This document shows positions 37,177-46,287 of a stretch of DNA of 64,000 bases, piece by piece. The notes beneath the pieces are model-generated. The model saw only the letters and a list, made by a program, of their open reading frames with translations. It was not told the DNA's origin and did no database searches. A program made the position numbers and the translations under genes. This DNA comes from Methylobacter sp015476545. GTDB taxonomy: Bacteria > Pseudomonadota > Gammaproteobacteria > Methylococcales > Methylomonadaceae. The stretch is from the NCBI RefSeq assembly GCF_052162025.1, contig NZ_CP197401.1:3720001-3784000 (forward strand). Direction: 5' to 3'. Numbering within the stretch: position 1 is the first letter of the stretch; each line of letters starts with the position of its first letter.

Positions 37177-38766
37177 ATGACTCATTTGAATAATAATAAG
37201 CTTTCAACATGCCTCGATCACCTTCAGGAACACGGTCAGCAGCAATTGCTCCGTGAGGGCCTTAAAGGCATTGAAAAAGAAAGCCTGCGTATTTCCAAGG
37301 ACGGCTTTATCGCCCAGACCCCTCACCCGGAAGCGCTAGGCTCCGCTCTGACCCATCCTTATATCACGACGGATTATTCCGAAGCCCTGATTGAATTGAT
37401 CACGCCGCCTTTCGCCGATGTCAGGGACACGTTGTCATTTCTGCACAATACCCACCAGTTCGTCTACGACAATCTGGACAACGAAATGCTGCTGGCCGCG
37501 AGCATGCCCTGCGGCATCGACGGCGATGAAAGCATACCGATTGCACAATACGGCTCGTCCAATATCGGCCGCATGAAGCACATTTACCGGCACGGTTTAT
37601 GGCACCGCTACGGCAGGACCATGCAGGCCATTGCCGGCATACACTTCAATTACTCCGTGCCCGAGGCCCTCTGGCCCGTCCTGTACGCACTGGAAAAACC
37701 GGATGTTAGTCCGGAACAGTTCAAAGCCGATGCCTATTTCGCATTGATCAGGAATTTTCAGCGTCTGGGCTGGCTGATCCTATATCTGTTCGGCGCCTCG
37801 CCTGCCATCTGCAAGAATTTCTTCAAAAGCCGTCCGGCGCTGATGGCCGGGTTTCAGGAATTCGATCCGGGCACATTGTACCATCCTTATGCAACCTCTT
37901 TGCGCATGAGCGATATCGGTTATAAAAGCAAAAATCAGGCTAGCCTGCGGATCGATTACAACTCGCTGTCCGGCTATGTCGCCAGTCTGGGCAAGGCCAT
38001 CGCCACGCCTTATCCGGACTACGAAAAAATCGGCACGGTCGTGGACGGGCAGTATCTGCAGCTCAACAGCAATATCCTGCAGATCGAAAACGAATTCTAC
38101 AGCACGATGCGGCCTAAACAGATAGCCGAGTCCTGCGAAAAGCCGACCCTGGCTCTCAAACGCCGAGGCGTGCGCTACGTGGAAATGCGCTCGCTTGACC
38201 TGGATGTCTTCACCCCTATCGGCATCGATGAGAGCAAAGCCCGTTTCATAGAAGCGCTGTTGCTGACCTGCCTGCTGAAAGACAGCCCCTTGATTTCCGA
38301 GCAGGACCTCCGCATCAACAATGCCAATCAGCTGGCCGTCGCACAATTCGGCAGGAAGCCGGGACTGGAACTTGAAAAGGGTGGAAAGAAAATACTTTTA
38401 CAGGACTGGGCCGCCGAAATTCTCGCCGACATGCGGCCGGTCTGCGATATCCTGAACGGCAACGATGCCGGCAAACCTTACAGCCAGGCTCTCAAGCAAC
38501 AGCAAGAAATCGTCGGCAACCCCGACCTGACCGCATCGGCGCGCATACTGGAGCACATGGGACATCAGCAACAGCAGTTCGGCTGCTTCTCCCTGAACAA
38601 ATCGGCCGAGCATGAACAGTACTTCCGGCAACACAAGCTCGATGACAAGAATACTGCACAGTTTAATGAACTCGCCGAGCAATCGCTGGCCAAACAAAAA
38701 GAAATCGAAAGCCGCGATCAACTGCCTTTTGACGAATTTTTAAGACAGTATTTCGCACAAAGCTGA
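37177..38766 (+). CDS. gshA: glutamate-cysteine ligase, type I
   Basis: A 529-residue enzyme that makes gamma-glutamylcysteine, the first step of glutathione synthesis. Family motifs include GLKGIEKESLRIS at the N-terminus, TDYSEALIELITPP, AGIHFNYSVPE and RGVRYVEMRSLDLDVF. Length and motifs fit the gammaproteobacterial type I enzyme. ATG 37177 is chosen because the longer frame to 37054 would overlap the start of recQ and has no family similarity. It is followed after 19 bases by cysH, linking glutathione and cysteine supply. Confidence 0.95.
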   Translation: MTHLNNNKLSTCLDHLQEHGQQQLLREGLKGIEKESLRISKDGFIAQTPHPEALGSALTHPYITTDYSEALIELITPPFADVRDTLSFLHNTHQFVYDNLDNEMLLAASMPCGIDGDESIPIAQYGSSNIGRMKHIYRHGLWHRYGRTMQAIAGIHFNYSVPEALWPVLYALEKPDVSPEQFKADAYFALIRNFQRLGWLILYLFGASPAICKNFFKSRPALMAGFQEFDPGTLYHPYATSLRMSDIGYKSKNQASLRIDYNSLSGYVASLGKAIATPYPDYEKIGTVVDGQYLQLNSNILQIENEFYSTMRPKQIAESCEKPTLALKRRGVRYVEMRSLDLDVFTPIGIDESKARFIEALLLTCLLKDSPLISEQDLRINNANQLAVAQFGRKPGLELEKGGKKILLQDWAAEILADMRPVCDILNGNDAGKPYSQALKQQQEIVGNPDLTASARILEHMGHQQQQFGCFSLNKSAEHEQYFRQHKLDDKNTAQFNELAEQSLAKQKEIESRDQLPFDEFLRQYFAQS

Positions 38767-38785
38767 CTTTATATCACTGACCTTC

Positions 38786-39517
38786 ATGACTGCATTCAAC
38801 ATCGATACTTTACAAACCGAGCTGGCACAGAAAAACCCGCGCGCCGTTCTCAAAAAAGCCCTGGAGCTTTTCGACAACATCGCCATTTCCTTCAGCGGCG
38901 CCGAGGATGTCGTGCTGATCGACATGGCCGTCAAGATCAGGAAAGACATTCCGGTTTTCTCTCTCGATACCGGCCGCCTGCATCCTGAAACCTACCGCTT
39001 CATCGAGAAAGTCAGAAAGCATTATCAGATTGACATCGAGCTGCTGACGCCGGACCGGGACATACTGGACCGTTTCGTGAAAAGCAAGGGCCTGTTCAGC
39101 TTCTACGAAGACGGCCACCAGGAATGCTGCGGCATCCGTAAAGTGGAACCGCTAAAGCGCAAACTGGCGCATCTGGACGCCTGGATCACCGGCCAGCGGA
39201 AAGACCAAAGCCCCGATACCCGACAAGCCATTCCCGAAGTGCAACTGGACACGGCGTTCTCAACGCCCGAGCACACGCTAGTCAAATTCAACCCATTGGC
39301 CAACTGGAGTTCGGCACAGGTCTGGGATTACATAGAGGCCTGGCAGGTGCCCTATAATGAGCTGCACGAAAAAGGCTTCATCAGCATAGGCTGCGAGCCC
39401 TGCACACGCCCCGTCCTGCCTAATCAGCACGAGAGAGCCGGCCGCTGGTGGTGGGAAGCGGGAGCAAAAAAAGAATGCGGTTTGCATGCCGGCAATTTAA
39501 AGAACAAAAGCGAATAA
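38786..39517 (+). CDS. cysH: [4Fe-4S] adenylyl-sulfate reductase
   Basis: A 243-residue assimilatory reductase that makes sulfite from adenylyl sulfate. The cysteine pairs ECCGIRK (C114/C115) and CEPCTRP (C203/C206) bind a [4Fe-4S] cluster, and the catalytic Cys is in KKECGLH (C231). This cluster-bearing type normally uses APS rather than PAPS. The P-loop-like SFSGAEDVVLIDM and DTGRLHPETY are typical. It follows gshA and is likely co-expressed. Confidence 0.92.
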   Translation: MTAFNIDTLQTELAQKNPRAVLKKALELFDNIAISFSGAEDVVLIDMAVKIRKDIPVFSLDTGRLHPETYRFIEKVRKHYQIDIELLTPDRDILDRFVKSKGLFSFYEDGHQECCGIRKVEPLKRKLAHLDAWITGQRKDQSPDTRQAIPEVQLDTAFSTPEHTLVKFNPLANWSSAQVWDYIEAWQVPYNELHEKGFISIGCEPCTRPVLPNQHERAGRWWWEAGAKKECGLHAGNLKNKSE

Positions 39518-39590
39518 AAAGGCGACGCAGCCGGCTTGTTATCGCTATTACCGGCCTACTTGTTCTATAATTTTTTAGCAGCAAAAATCC

Positions 39591-39622
39591 GCAGGCCGGG
39601 TTGAGGAACGAACCCGGCCTGC
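39591..39622. terminator. 12-base perfect hairpin, possible terminator
   Basis: gcaggccgggtt pairs exactly with aacccggcctgc around an eight-base loop. On the minus strand the hairpin is followed by GGATTTTTGC, so it is more terminator-like in that direction. It may simply mark the end of the gshA-cysH unit. Confidence 0.45.
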
Positions 39623-39826
39623 GGCAACGAAGAAACGGAGTTTCCGCAAAAGCAACCCAGACTACGAGCTAAGGAAATCGTGCCCATATCCATCCAGTAA
39701 AAGCACGCCCCAGAACGTAACTGAATCGTGTATCGGCAGGAAATGCCTTTGTTTTCGCGGCAGCCGATCAAATCGTTCTAAATGACAATTTATGCAATGA
39801 AACACTGATCAGGCGGTCGGACACTC

Positions 39827-39870
39827 TTGCCAAGCGCTGCTTGGCTCATAACCCAGGCAGCGCTTGGCAA
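39827..39870. repeat. 14-base perfect inverted repeat before the TonB receptor
   Basis: ttgccaagcgctgc (39827-39840) matches gcagcgcttggcaa (39857-39870) with a 16-base spacer. It ends about 40 bases before the receptor start codon. No T-run follows, so an operator or leader hairpin is as likely as a terminator. Confidence 0.55.
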
Positions 39871-39911
39871 TACTTCACAGCTGTTCCTCGTTTTGAGGCG
39901 TATATAAAGCG

Positions 39912-42023
39912 ATGAAAGGTAAAACAATAAAAAACTTGGCAAGCTGTCTATTCGCGCTCTTTTCTTTGCACGAGAGCGCTTTAGCGTCGGAACAATTGTC
40001 CTGCGACACAATCGCCGAAACCGATATTGTCGACCTGGATCTGTCGGAACTGGGCAAAGTGCCGGTTTTTATGTCCGCCAATCAAAAAGCGACCTGCACC
40101 AGGCAGGCAGCCGGCATTGTAACCGTGATCTCCGGCCAGGAAATCCGCAATATGGGCGCCCGGGATCTGGTCGACGTACTGCAACTGGTGCCCGGTTTCA
40201 GTTTCGGCATCGACACGTCCAATGTCGTCGGCTTAGGCATTCGAGGCATCCAGGCTCATGAAGGCAAGGTCGCGGTTTTCATCGACGGCATCAATCTGAA
40301 TGAGCACCGGTTTGGAACGACCCAGTTCGGCAGTCATTTTCCGGTCGAACAAATCGATCGCATTGAAATCATCCGCGGCCCCGGTTCCATCATCCACGGC
40401 AATTTCGCGGAAATGGGCGTGATCAACATCATCAGCAAAACCGCCACCCAGATAAACGGCGTCAAAGTGAGCGGAGCCTACGGCCGCTTTGAGCGCGGCG
40501 AAGCCCGGAAAAACATGGAACTTGTCGCCGGTAAAAAATGGGGCGACTGGGAAGTGACGCTGTCCGGCAAAAACGGCGAGGCCCATCGGAGCGACCGGAT
40601 CTACCGGGATGCATTCGGAGATAGCTTTGACATGTCCGACAGCAACGAACTGGAGTCAAGGATGATCAACCTGGATATCAAATACAAGGATATTGACTTC
40701 CGCTTCCTTGTTGACGACTACAGCGTCGACAGCCGCGACGGTTTCGCCACCACAACGACCGGGCAGGAACGCTACCTGAACAACCGGTTCACCACATACG
40801 CGGGCAACTTAAACTATCAATACGACTTTACCGAGGCCATTCAATTGGATCTCAACGCCCAATTTTCCCGTCAGAATCCCTGGGAGCGAACCCGGAAGTA
40901 TTTCGATGGGGAATCGCCACTGCTGCGCGAACGCGTCTTTGTCGATTTCTACAAGTTCGACGCCAAAACCACGTTCGCATCGGAAGAAGGCAATTATCTG
41001 GTGCTGGGCAACAGCTTCTCCTTCGATAAATTCGACATCCGCAAGAGCGAAGACGGAGGCCTGGATTCACCCTTGCCGACCTTCAGCGATTACACCGCTT
41101 ACGCCGAAGCCAGCTACGCGTTCCCCTGGGTAAACGTGCTGGCCGGACTGCGCTTCGATGCCTACAACGAATACGGCACCAATCTGGCGCCGCGCGTTGC
41201 CCTGACCAAGGATTTCGGCCGGTTTCACTTCAAGGCCCTCTACAGCCAGGCATTCCGCATACCGACCGGCGGCAATTATCAAAAGAACGAGGAATACAAT
41301 CTTGGTCTGCTAGAGGATATCGCTGAGGGCGCCCCTGGCCTGTCGGAGGCCGATCAGATCGGCCAGGTCAGGCCTGAGAAAACCCACACTGCCGAAATAG
41401 AGCTCGGCTATGAATTGCTCGACAACCTGGATTTGACCATCAATCTGTTCGATATCCGCAGCAACAACATCATCTTGTATCAGATAGACCACCGGTTAGA
41501 TGAAAACGGAGAACCAAGGGAAGCGGATTATTACATCAATGCCCCCGGTCAAAACACCCAAGGCATCGAAACCGGATTGCGCTACAGCGACGAGGACTGG
41601 GGCTATCTGGAACTGGGCTATTCCTTTTATCGGGCGACCCGCAACACGGCGGACAAATACAAAATCCTGAATGCCCAGGAAGCCCAGCTCCACGATCAGC
41701 TCAATGTTGGCTTCCCCACTCACAAAGTGACGTTCAACGCCCATGCCAATGTCACGCCGTCGTTTTCCATTAATCCGACGCTGATGTTCATTAGCGACCG
41801 TTTCGGCTATACCGGCGACCTCCTTACGCATCACGAACCAGCTTGGATAGCCAACGTTTATTTCCGCTATCAGAACCTGCTGACCAAAGGACTGGAAGTC
41901 GGACTAGGCTTCTATGACATTTTTAACGAGCGATACGAATACGTCCAGCCTTACAATGGCGGCCACCCTGCTCTGCCCGGCCCCTCTCGGGAAATCATGC
42001 TGAAACTGTCCTATCAGTATTGA
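39912..42023 (+). CDS. TonB-dependent outer-membrane receptor
   Basis: A 703-residue protein with a signal peptide (LASCLFALFSLHESALA), a plug domain (about 60-180: VTVISGQEIRNMGARDLVDVL, then IEIIRGPGSIIHG and GVINIISK) and a 22-strand barrel ending in a Tyr terminus (LKLSYQY). It imports a ligand such as a siderophore, cobalamin or other metal complex, but the substrate is not readable. It heads a three-gene unit with a YfiR-like protein and a hybrid kinase, so it may also sense or signal. No standard signalling N-domain (STN) is evident. Confidence 0.88.
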   Translation: MKGKTIKNLASCLFALFSLHESALASEQLSCDTIAETDIVDLDLSELGKVPVFMSANQKATCTRQAAGIVTVISGQEIRNMGARDLVDVLQLVPGFSFGIDTSNVVGLGIRGIQAHEGKVAVFIDGINLNEHRFGTTQFGSHFPVEQIDRIEIIRGPGSIIHGNFAEMGVINIISKTATQINGVKVSGAYGRFERGEARKNMELVAGKKWGDWEVTLSGKNGEAHRSDRIYRDAFGDSFDMSDSNELESRMINLDIKYKDIDFRFLVDDYSVDSRDGFATTTTGQERYLNNRFTTYAGNLNYQYDFTEAIQLDLNAQFSRQNPWERTRKYFDGESPLLRERVFVDFYKFDAKTTFASEEGNYLVLGNSFSFDKFDIRKSEDGGLDSPLPTFSDYTAYAEASYAFPWVNVLAGLRFDAYNEYGTNLAPRVALTKDFGRFHFKALYSQAFRIPTGGNYQKNEEYNLGLLEDIAEGAPGLSEADQIGQVRPEKTHTAEIELGYELLDNLDLTINLFDIRSNNIILYQIDHRLDENGEPREADYYINAPGQNTQGIETGLRYSDEDWGYLELGYSFYRATRNTADKYKILNAQEAQLHDQLNVGFPTHKVTFNAHANVTPSFSINPTLMFISDRFGYTGDLLTHHEPAWIANVYFRYQNLLTKGLEVGLGFYDIFNERYEYVQPYNGGHPALPGPSREIMLKLSYQY

Positions 42024-42075
42024 TGATGCCCGCTCTCTTCCGTCAGCCTGATAAATTGAAAAGATAAAATCGATT

Positions 42076-42609
42076 ATGCGCTTTTTGCAGTTGCTAACGA
42101 AGTCGGTTTTCATATCGGCGCTGCTGTTGAGCCAAGGCTGGGCCATGGATCATCGGGAGCTGACGATTAAGGCGGCTTATCTTTTCAGGTTATCGCTGTT
42201 CGTGGAATGGCCGCCGTCCAAGCTCAGTCCAACCGGCTCTGAGCCGATGCTTTTTTGCGTTGCCGGCAATCAAGGCATGAGCGAGGCCCTAAAAACAGCC
42301 TTGGCCGACAAATCGATCAATCAGCATAAAATAGAAGTGGCCGAGGTACAGTTGCGTGACGATTTGTCTGCCTGTCATCTGCTTTATTTGCCCAGGCACA
42401 TCCAGACGCCGAAGCCCTTTTTACAAGCAGTGGTTTCCCATCCGGTCCTGACTGTCGGAGAAACCGAGGCATTTTACCGACAGGGCGGAATGATATATCT
42501 TTACAATAAGGAAAACAGAATCCGCTTCGCTATCAATGAACAGGCGGCCAAAAAGGCCGGTCTGGAATTAAGAGCGCAATTATTGCATTTAGCCGATCAG
42601 CCACCATGA
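42076..42609 (+). CDS. YfiR-like (DUF4154) periplasmic protein
   Basis: A 177-residue protein with signal peptide (MRFLQLLTKSVFISALLLS) and the DUF4154 start of the mature part (IKAAYLFRLSLFVEWPPS). YfiR in Pseudomonas represses the YfiN diguanylate cyclase. In receptor-kinase clusters YfiR-like proteins are found beside sensor kinases. Its stop overlaps the kinase start by four bases (ATGA), so the two are translationally coupled. Confidence 0.82.
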   Translation: MRFLQLLTKSVFISALLLSQGWAMDHRELTIKAAYLFRLSLFVEWPPSKLSPTGSEPMLFCVAGNQGMSEALKTALADKSINQHKIEVAEVQLRDDLSACHLLYLPRHIQTPKPFLQAVVSHPVLTVGETEAFYRQGGMIYLYNKENRIRFAINEQAAKKAGLELRAQLLHLADQPP

Positions 42610-45350
42610 TTCAGAACAAACGCTCCATCAAAAACCGGCTCTTCTTCGTCATCATGTTGACCAGCACTATCGTGCTCCTGATAGCGGGCCTGCTGTTCAT
42701 AACCTTCCGGATGGTGCAGTTGAAGCAGGACATGAACAACAGTCTGACCATCCAGGCCGGCGTCATAGCCGATAACGCCCAGGCCGTCATTGTGTTTGGC
42801 GATAAGGATGAGGCCAATAACTTGTTAGCCTCATTGAAATACGACCCTCAGGTCATCTATGCATTATTACTGAACGACGAAAAACAGATTCTTGCCCATT
42901 ATCAGCGCCCCGGCAGCGATGTGCCGATTACGACAGAGGCTATAGGCGAATTCTTGACCGAAAGCCCGGCCTCTAGCGAAACCGAGCGCTATCTGGCCTA
43001 TACTCGCCCCATTTATTCGCATGCCAATAAGATCGGCCATGTAATCCTGTTTGCCGATTTTTCCAGTTATTGGCAGTTGCTGACCCGCTCGGCGTTGGTA
43101 GTAGCCTTTGTAATCGTTCTCGCGCTGTTCGTAGCCTTATTTTTATCTTACATCCTGCAAAAGCTTATCTCGAAACCGATCGAGTCGCTGGCCAGCTTTG
43201 TCAGCACCGTTACCGAAGGGCAAAATTATGAATTGAGAACGGAGAATAAAAGCTATGCCGAAATCGAACAGCTGGCGGCCGCCTTCAACCAGCTGCTGGA
43301 GCAGATCCACCGTGCGATATCGGCGCGCGATCATGCTCAACACCAATTGAGGACATACAGTTTTCAATTGGAAGACCTGGTTTATCAGCGAACCCGTCAA
43401 CTGGAAGAAGCCAAAGAGGCGGCTGAGGCATCATCCAGGGCCAAATCGGCGTTCCTGGCCAATATGAGCCATGAGATCCGAACCCCGATGAACGCCATTG
43501 TCGTGTTTACCAAATTGGCGCTCAAGGCATCGGAATCCCCCCATCAGCAGCAGCAACTGAAGCGGGCGCTTGAATCGGCCGATTTGCTGCTGGCCTTGAT
43601 CGACGACCTGCTCGACATCTCCCGCATTGATGCCAACAAAATGGAACTGGACTATCAGAACTGCAATTTATTTGAAATCCTGACCAGCATCGTCCAAATG
43701 CTGACCGCCAAATTTGTAGAAAAAGGGCTTGAATTCATCATAGACATCTCTGAGACTGTGCCCCGATTCATCGAGACCGACTCACTGCGTTTAAAACAGG
43801 TGCTGATCAATTTATTGACCAATGCGATAAAGTTCACCGAAGCGGGGCAAATCCGCCTGTCCATTTCTGCCAGTGCAATGGGTTCAGCTGCGCAGGTGAC
43901 TTTCGTCATCAGCGATACTGGCATCGGCATGGACCGCGAAACCATCACCAGGATATTCGAGGTCTTCAGCCAGGCTGATGTATCAATCACACGCAAATAT
44001 GGGGGTACCGGGCTCGGGCTCAGCATTTCCAAAAAACTGGTCGCCTTGATGGGAGGAAATCTGAACGTTGACAGCCACCCAGGGCAAGGCAGCCGATTTT
44101 CCTTCTCGCTGCCGATCAAATCAGCACTACCCGACTATGATGATGCTATTATCAGCCGGTCTGCTGCGTCGATGCCGGCCGTCATAGTCGTCGAATCGGG
44201 CCAACAAAGCCGGGAACATCTGCTCAAGCTGCTGCAATCGTTGGGATGCAGCGTCGACGGCGCCGAAACAGGCAATGAAGCGCTGGCTTTGCTGGCGCAG
44301 CGCCACTACCGCCATTTGCTGATAAGCCGGAACCTGCCGGATATTGACGCCTTTGCCCTGGTGCGCCAAATCAGAACCGATCCTCAATTATCGGACATTT
44401 CGATTTCCCTGATGGACAGCCTGCTGGGCGAACAGGCCGTCAAACAGTTCTCCGAAACGGTTACACAGGTGGATTACCTGAAAACGCCCATTTTCGATCG
44501 GACACTGCTTTGTCGGCATCTGCTGCAGAACCAGCAAGAAACCGAACCGCAAATATTGCCTCATTTCTCCCGTCCAACCCAGACACCTAAGTTATTCAAC
44601 GTGTTGATTGTCGATGACTACTATATTAACCGCCTGCTGATCATGGACATCCTTCAAGATCAGGTAGAGCATTTTCTGGAGGCCGGCAACGGCCGCGAAG
44701 CGCTGGAAATTCTGCAAAAAGAAAAAATCGATCTGGTGTTAATGGATATTCAAATGCCGGAAATGGACGGTTTCGAGGCGACGCGACAGATCAGACGCCA
44801 ACTCCATCTCACAGCTTTGCCGATCATCGGCATGACGGCTTTTGCAGCCGAAAGCGACTGCCGGCAATGCTATCAGGCCGGCATGAACGACGTTTTGACT
44901 AAGCCGATCGACATCGACCAATTAAAGAAAATATTCGACCAGCTCGGCAAAGGACGAACAAAATTTGCAACCGAAGATCATGCGGCCGGCCTCACGCTCT
45001 CGAATTATCGATTACCCGGTATAGATGTCGAAAGCGGCCTGTCGCGGCTGCGCAACGATGAAGAAAAATACAAAAAGCTGCTCGTGCTGTTCTATAAAAG
45101 CTATCAGGGCAAGGAATCCTTGCTGGAAGACCATCTGGAACAAAAAAACTGGACCGCCGCTGAAGTCTGGGTGCATGCGCTGAAGGGTATTTGCGCCAAT
45201 CTATCCATCTCCAGCGTCAATGACAGCTGTGTAGCGCTTTATGAACAATTGAAGAATCGATCCGTCAACCAGCAGGATTTGCGGCAATTCAAGCACCATC
45301 TCACCGAAGTCATCATGGGCCTGCAACAATTGGCTGAATCGGAGCAATGA
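42606..45350 (+). CDS. hybrid histidine kinase (HAMP-HisKA-HATPase-REC-REC-Hpt)
   Basis: A 914-residue hybrid kinase. Membrane segment 1 is at about 12-34 and segment 2 at 162-183, with a periplasmic CHASE8-like domain between. HAMP follows at about 185-237 and a coiled coil at 240-280. HisKA carries His 289 in NMSHEIRTP; HATPase has N406 and the G boxes DTGIGM and GGTGLGLSI. The first receiver (about 525-640) has LLISRNLP, with Ser 574 where the phospho-acceptor Asp belongs. The second receiver has Asp 714 in VLMDIQMPEMDG and Lys 766. A C-terminal Hpt has His 857 in VHALKG. The route H289 to D714 to H857 is intact. Which response regulator follows is not visible. Confidence 0.9.
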   Translation: MIQNKRSIKNRLFFVIMLTSTIVLLIAGLLFITFRMVQLKQDMNNSLTIQAGVIADNAQAVIVFGDKDEANNLLASLKYDPQVIYALLLNDEKQILAHYQRPGSDVPITTEAIGEFLTESPASSETERYLAYTRPIYSHANKIGHVILFADFSSYWQLLTRSALVVAFVIVLALFVALFLSYILQKLISKPIESLASFVSTVTEGQNYELRTENKSYAEIEQLAAAFNQLLEQIHRAISARDHAQHQLRTYSFQLEDLVYQRTRQLEEAKEAAEASSRAKSAFLANMSHEIRTPMNAIVVFTKLALKASESPHQQQQLKRALESADLLLALIDDLLDISRIDANKMELDYQNCNLFEILTSIVQMLTAKFVEKGLEFIIDISETVPRFIETDSLRLKQVLINLLTNAIKFTEAGQIRLSISASAMGSAAQVTFVISDTGIGMDRETITRIFEVFSQADVSITRKYGGTGLGLSISKKLVALMGGNLNVDSHPGQGSRFSFSLPIKSALPDYDDAIISRSAASMPAVIVVESGQQSREHLLKLLQSLGCSVDGAETGNEALALLAQRHYRHLLISRNLPDIDAFALVRQIRTDPQLSDISISLMDSLLGEQAVKQFSETVTQVDYLKTPIFDRTLLCRHLLQNQQETEPQILPHFSRPTQTPKLFNVLIVDDYYINRLLIMDILQDQVEHFLEAGNGREALEILQKEKIDLVLMDIQMPEMDGFEATRQIRRQLHLTALPIIGMTAFAAESDCRQCYQAGMNDVLTKPIDIDQLKKIFDQLGKGRTKFATEDHAAGLTLSNYRLPGIDVESGLSRLRNDEEKYKKLLVLFYKSYQGKESLLEDHLEQKNWTAAEVWVHALKGICANLSISSVNDSCVALYEQLKNRSVNQQDLRQFKHHLTEVIMGLQQLAESEQ

Positions 45351-45671
45351 TACCAGCCAGAAGAAACTTGCCCACAATCACGGCTTTTATTGCTTAAAGC
45401 AGAATATTTTTACTTGGAAATTGCAAAAAACCCTTAGTGATTCAACTCAACAGAATCGCTTTGCTCAACACTGAATTTTTAGTAGAGGCAAAAATGAGGC
45501 GCTATCGCCGATCCAAGCTCGCGCACCTGGCGTCGCAGATAGATTACTCTTGAAGACGAGGGAACCCGCTACCCTGTTTGTGAAAAATAGACAGTACCTT
45601 TACTGCCGACTGACGGCTTGCAACCGGGAACCAGGCACATGCTCCCGCTCCTGGGTCAGCTGAACTGACTC
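45351..45671. other. intergenic, no gene seen
   Basis: About 320 bases between the kinase and the mbtH-like gene, which are convergent. No reading frame or strong hairpin is clear. Confidence 0.4.
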
Positions 45672-45905
45672 TCAACCCGCTGCCGCTGACTGCCTGGCAG
45701 CATCCATCCTGCTGCGGAGACTAAAAGGCCGCATATCGCTCCATGCCTCTTTGATATATGTCAGACAGGTTTCTTTACTCCCGGCCTTGCCGACGGCCTG
45801 CCAACCGTCCGGGATAGCCTTAAAGTCTGGCCAGATTGAATATTGCTGTTCGTGGTTAACAACGACCTTATAGATCATCCAATCATCTTCCTTGCCCTGG
45901 CTCAT
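45672..45905 (-). CDS. MbtH-like protein
   Basis: A 77-residue MbtH-family protein. Conserved family positions are seen in NHEQQYSIWPDF, IPDGWQAVG, and CLTYIKEAW followed by SDMRPFSLR. MbtH proteins bind and activate adenylation domains of non-ribosomal peptide synthetases. ATG 45905 is chosen because AAAGGA lies seven bases upstream; a start at 45938 has none. No NRPS gene is in the window, so it is an orphan here; its partner must be elsewhere or lost. Confidence 0.88.
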   Translation of the reverse strand: MSQGKEDDWMIYKVVVNHEQQYSIWPDFKAIPDGWQAVGKAGSKETCLTYIKEAWSDMRPFSLRSRMDAARQSAAAG

Positions 45906-45959
45906 GAATTGTTCCTTTCCGTCATTAAATTTTTGCAATGGCTTTTTGACATTTGTACT

Positions 45960-45994
45960 GGAGTACCCCAGGCATTGAAAGCCTGGGGTACTCC
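45960..45994. repeat. 14-base perfect inverted repeat between two small genes
   Basis: ggagtaccccaggc (45960-45973) pairs with gcctggggtactcc (45981-45994) around a seven-base loop. It lies between the small secreted-protein gene and mbtH on the minus strand and could be a terminator of the former or a processing hairpin. No T-run follows on either strand. Confidence 0.6.
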
Positions 45995-46011
45995 ATGCGC
46001 AAGGGCTTGGC

Positions 46012-46287
46012 TTATAAAGATAATGCCAAACCAGCGCCTACAGTAACAGTCGCGCCGGCTTGCAAACTTACTTCAGGCAATACTGCGTCTACTGTAGTGA
46101 CTACTGATCCCAGAAGACCGTTTACCAGAGTCAGAGTGCTGCTCAGCACAGAATCCAAACCCAAAAGCGCGCCAGCTGAAACATTGTCCATCTGAGCATC
46201 AGTCAAAGCTACAGGCTCAGCAGAAGCCAAACCCGTTGCAGTTAAAAGAACACCCGCTACCAATGTTTTCATCAGTTTATTTTTCAT
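46012..46287 (-). CDS. small secreted protein with leader-like motif
   Basis: A 91-residue protein with a clear Sec signal peptide (KTLVAGVLLTATGLASA, cleavage near 23). It continues with ALTDAQMDNVSAG (27-39), a motif that resembles the end of double-Gly type peptide leaders (L(S/T)DxxLDxVxGG). The remaining 50 residues are hydrophobic and rich in Leu, Val, Thr and Gly. No family is assigned. It is transcribed toward mbtH. Confidence 0.65.
   Translation of the reverse strand: MKNKLMKTLVAGVLLTATGLASAEPVALTDAQMDNVSAGALLGLDSVLSSTLTLVNGLLGSVVTTVDAVLPEVSLQAGATVTVGAGLALSL

Larger units (their letters stand above)
39518..39911. other. intergenic region with two perfect inverted repeats
   Basis: About 390 bases between cysH and the TonB-dependent receptor without a credible gene. 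Two perfect palindromic elements are present at 39591-39622 and 39827-39870. The second lies shortly before the receptor and could be a terminator or regulatory hairpin. Confidence 0.5.

Noticed and set aside
39565..39771. 68-codon minus frame between cysH and the TonB receptor
   Set aside because: It crosses the perfect hairpin, has no ribosome site and no family resemblance.
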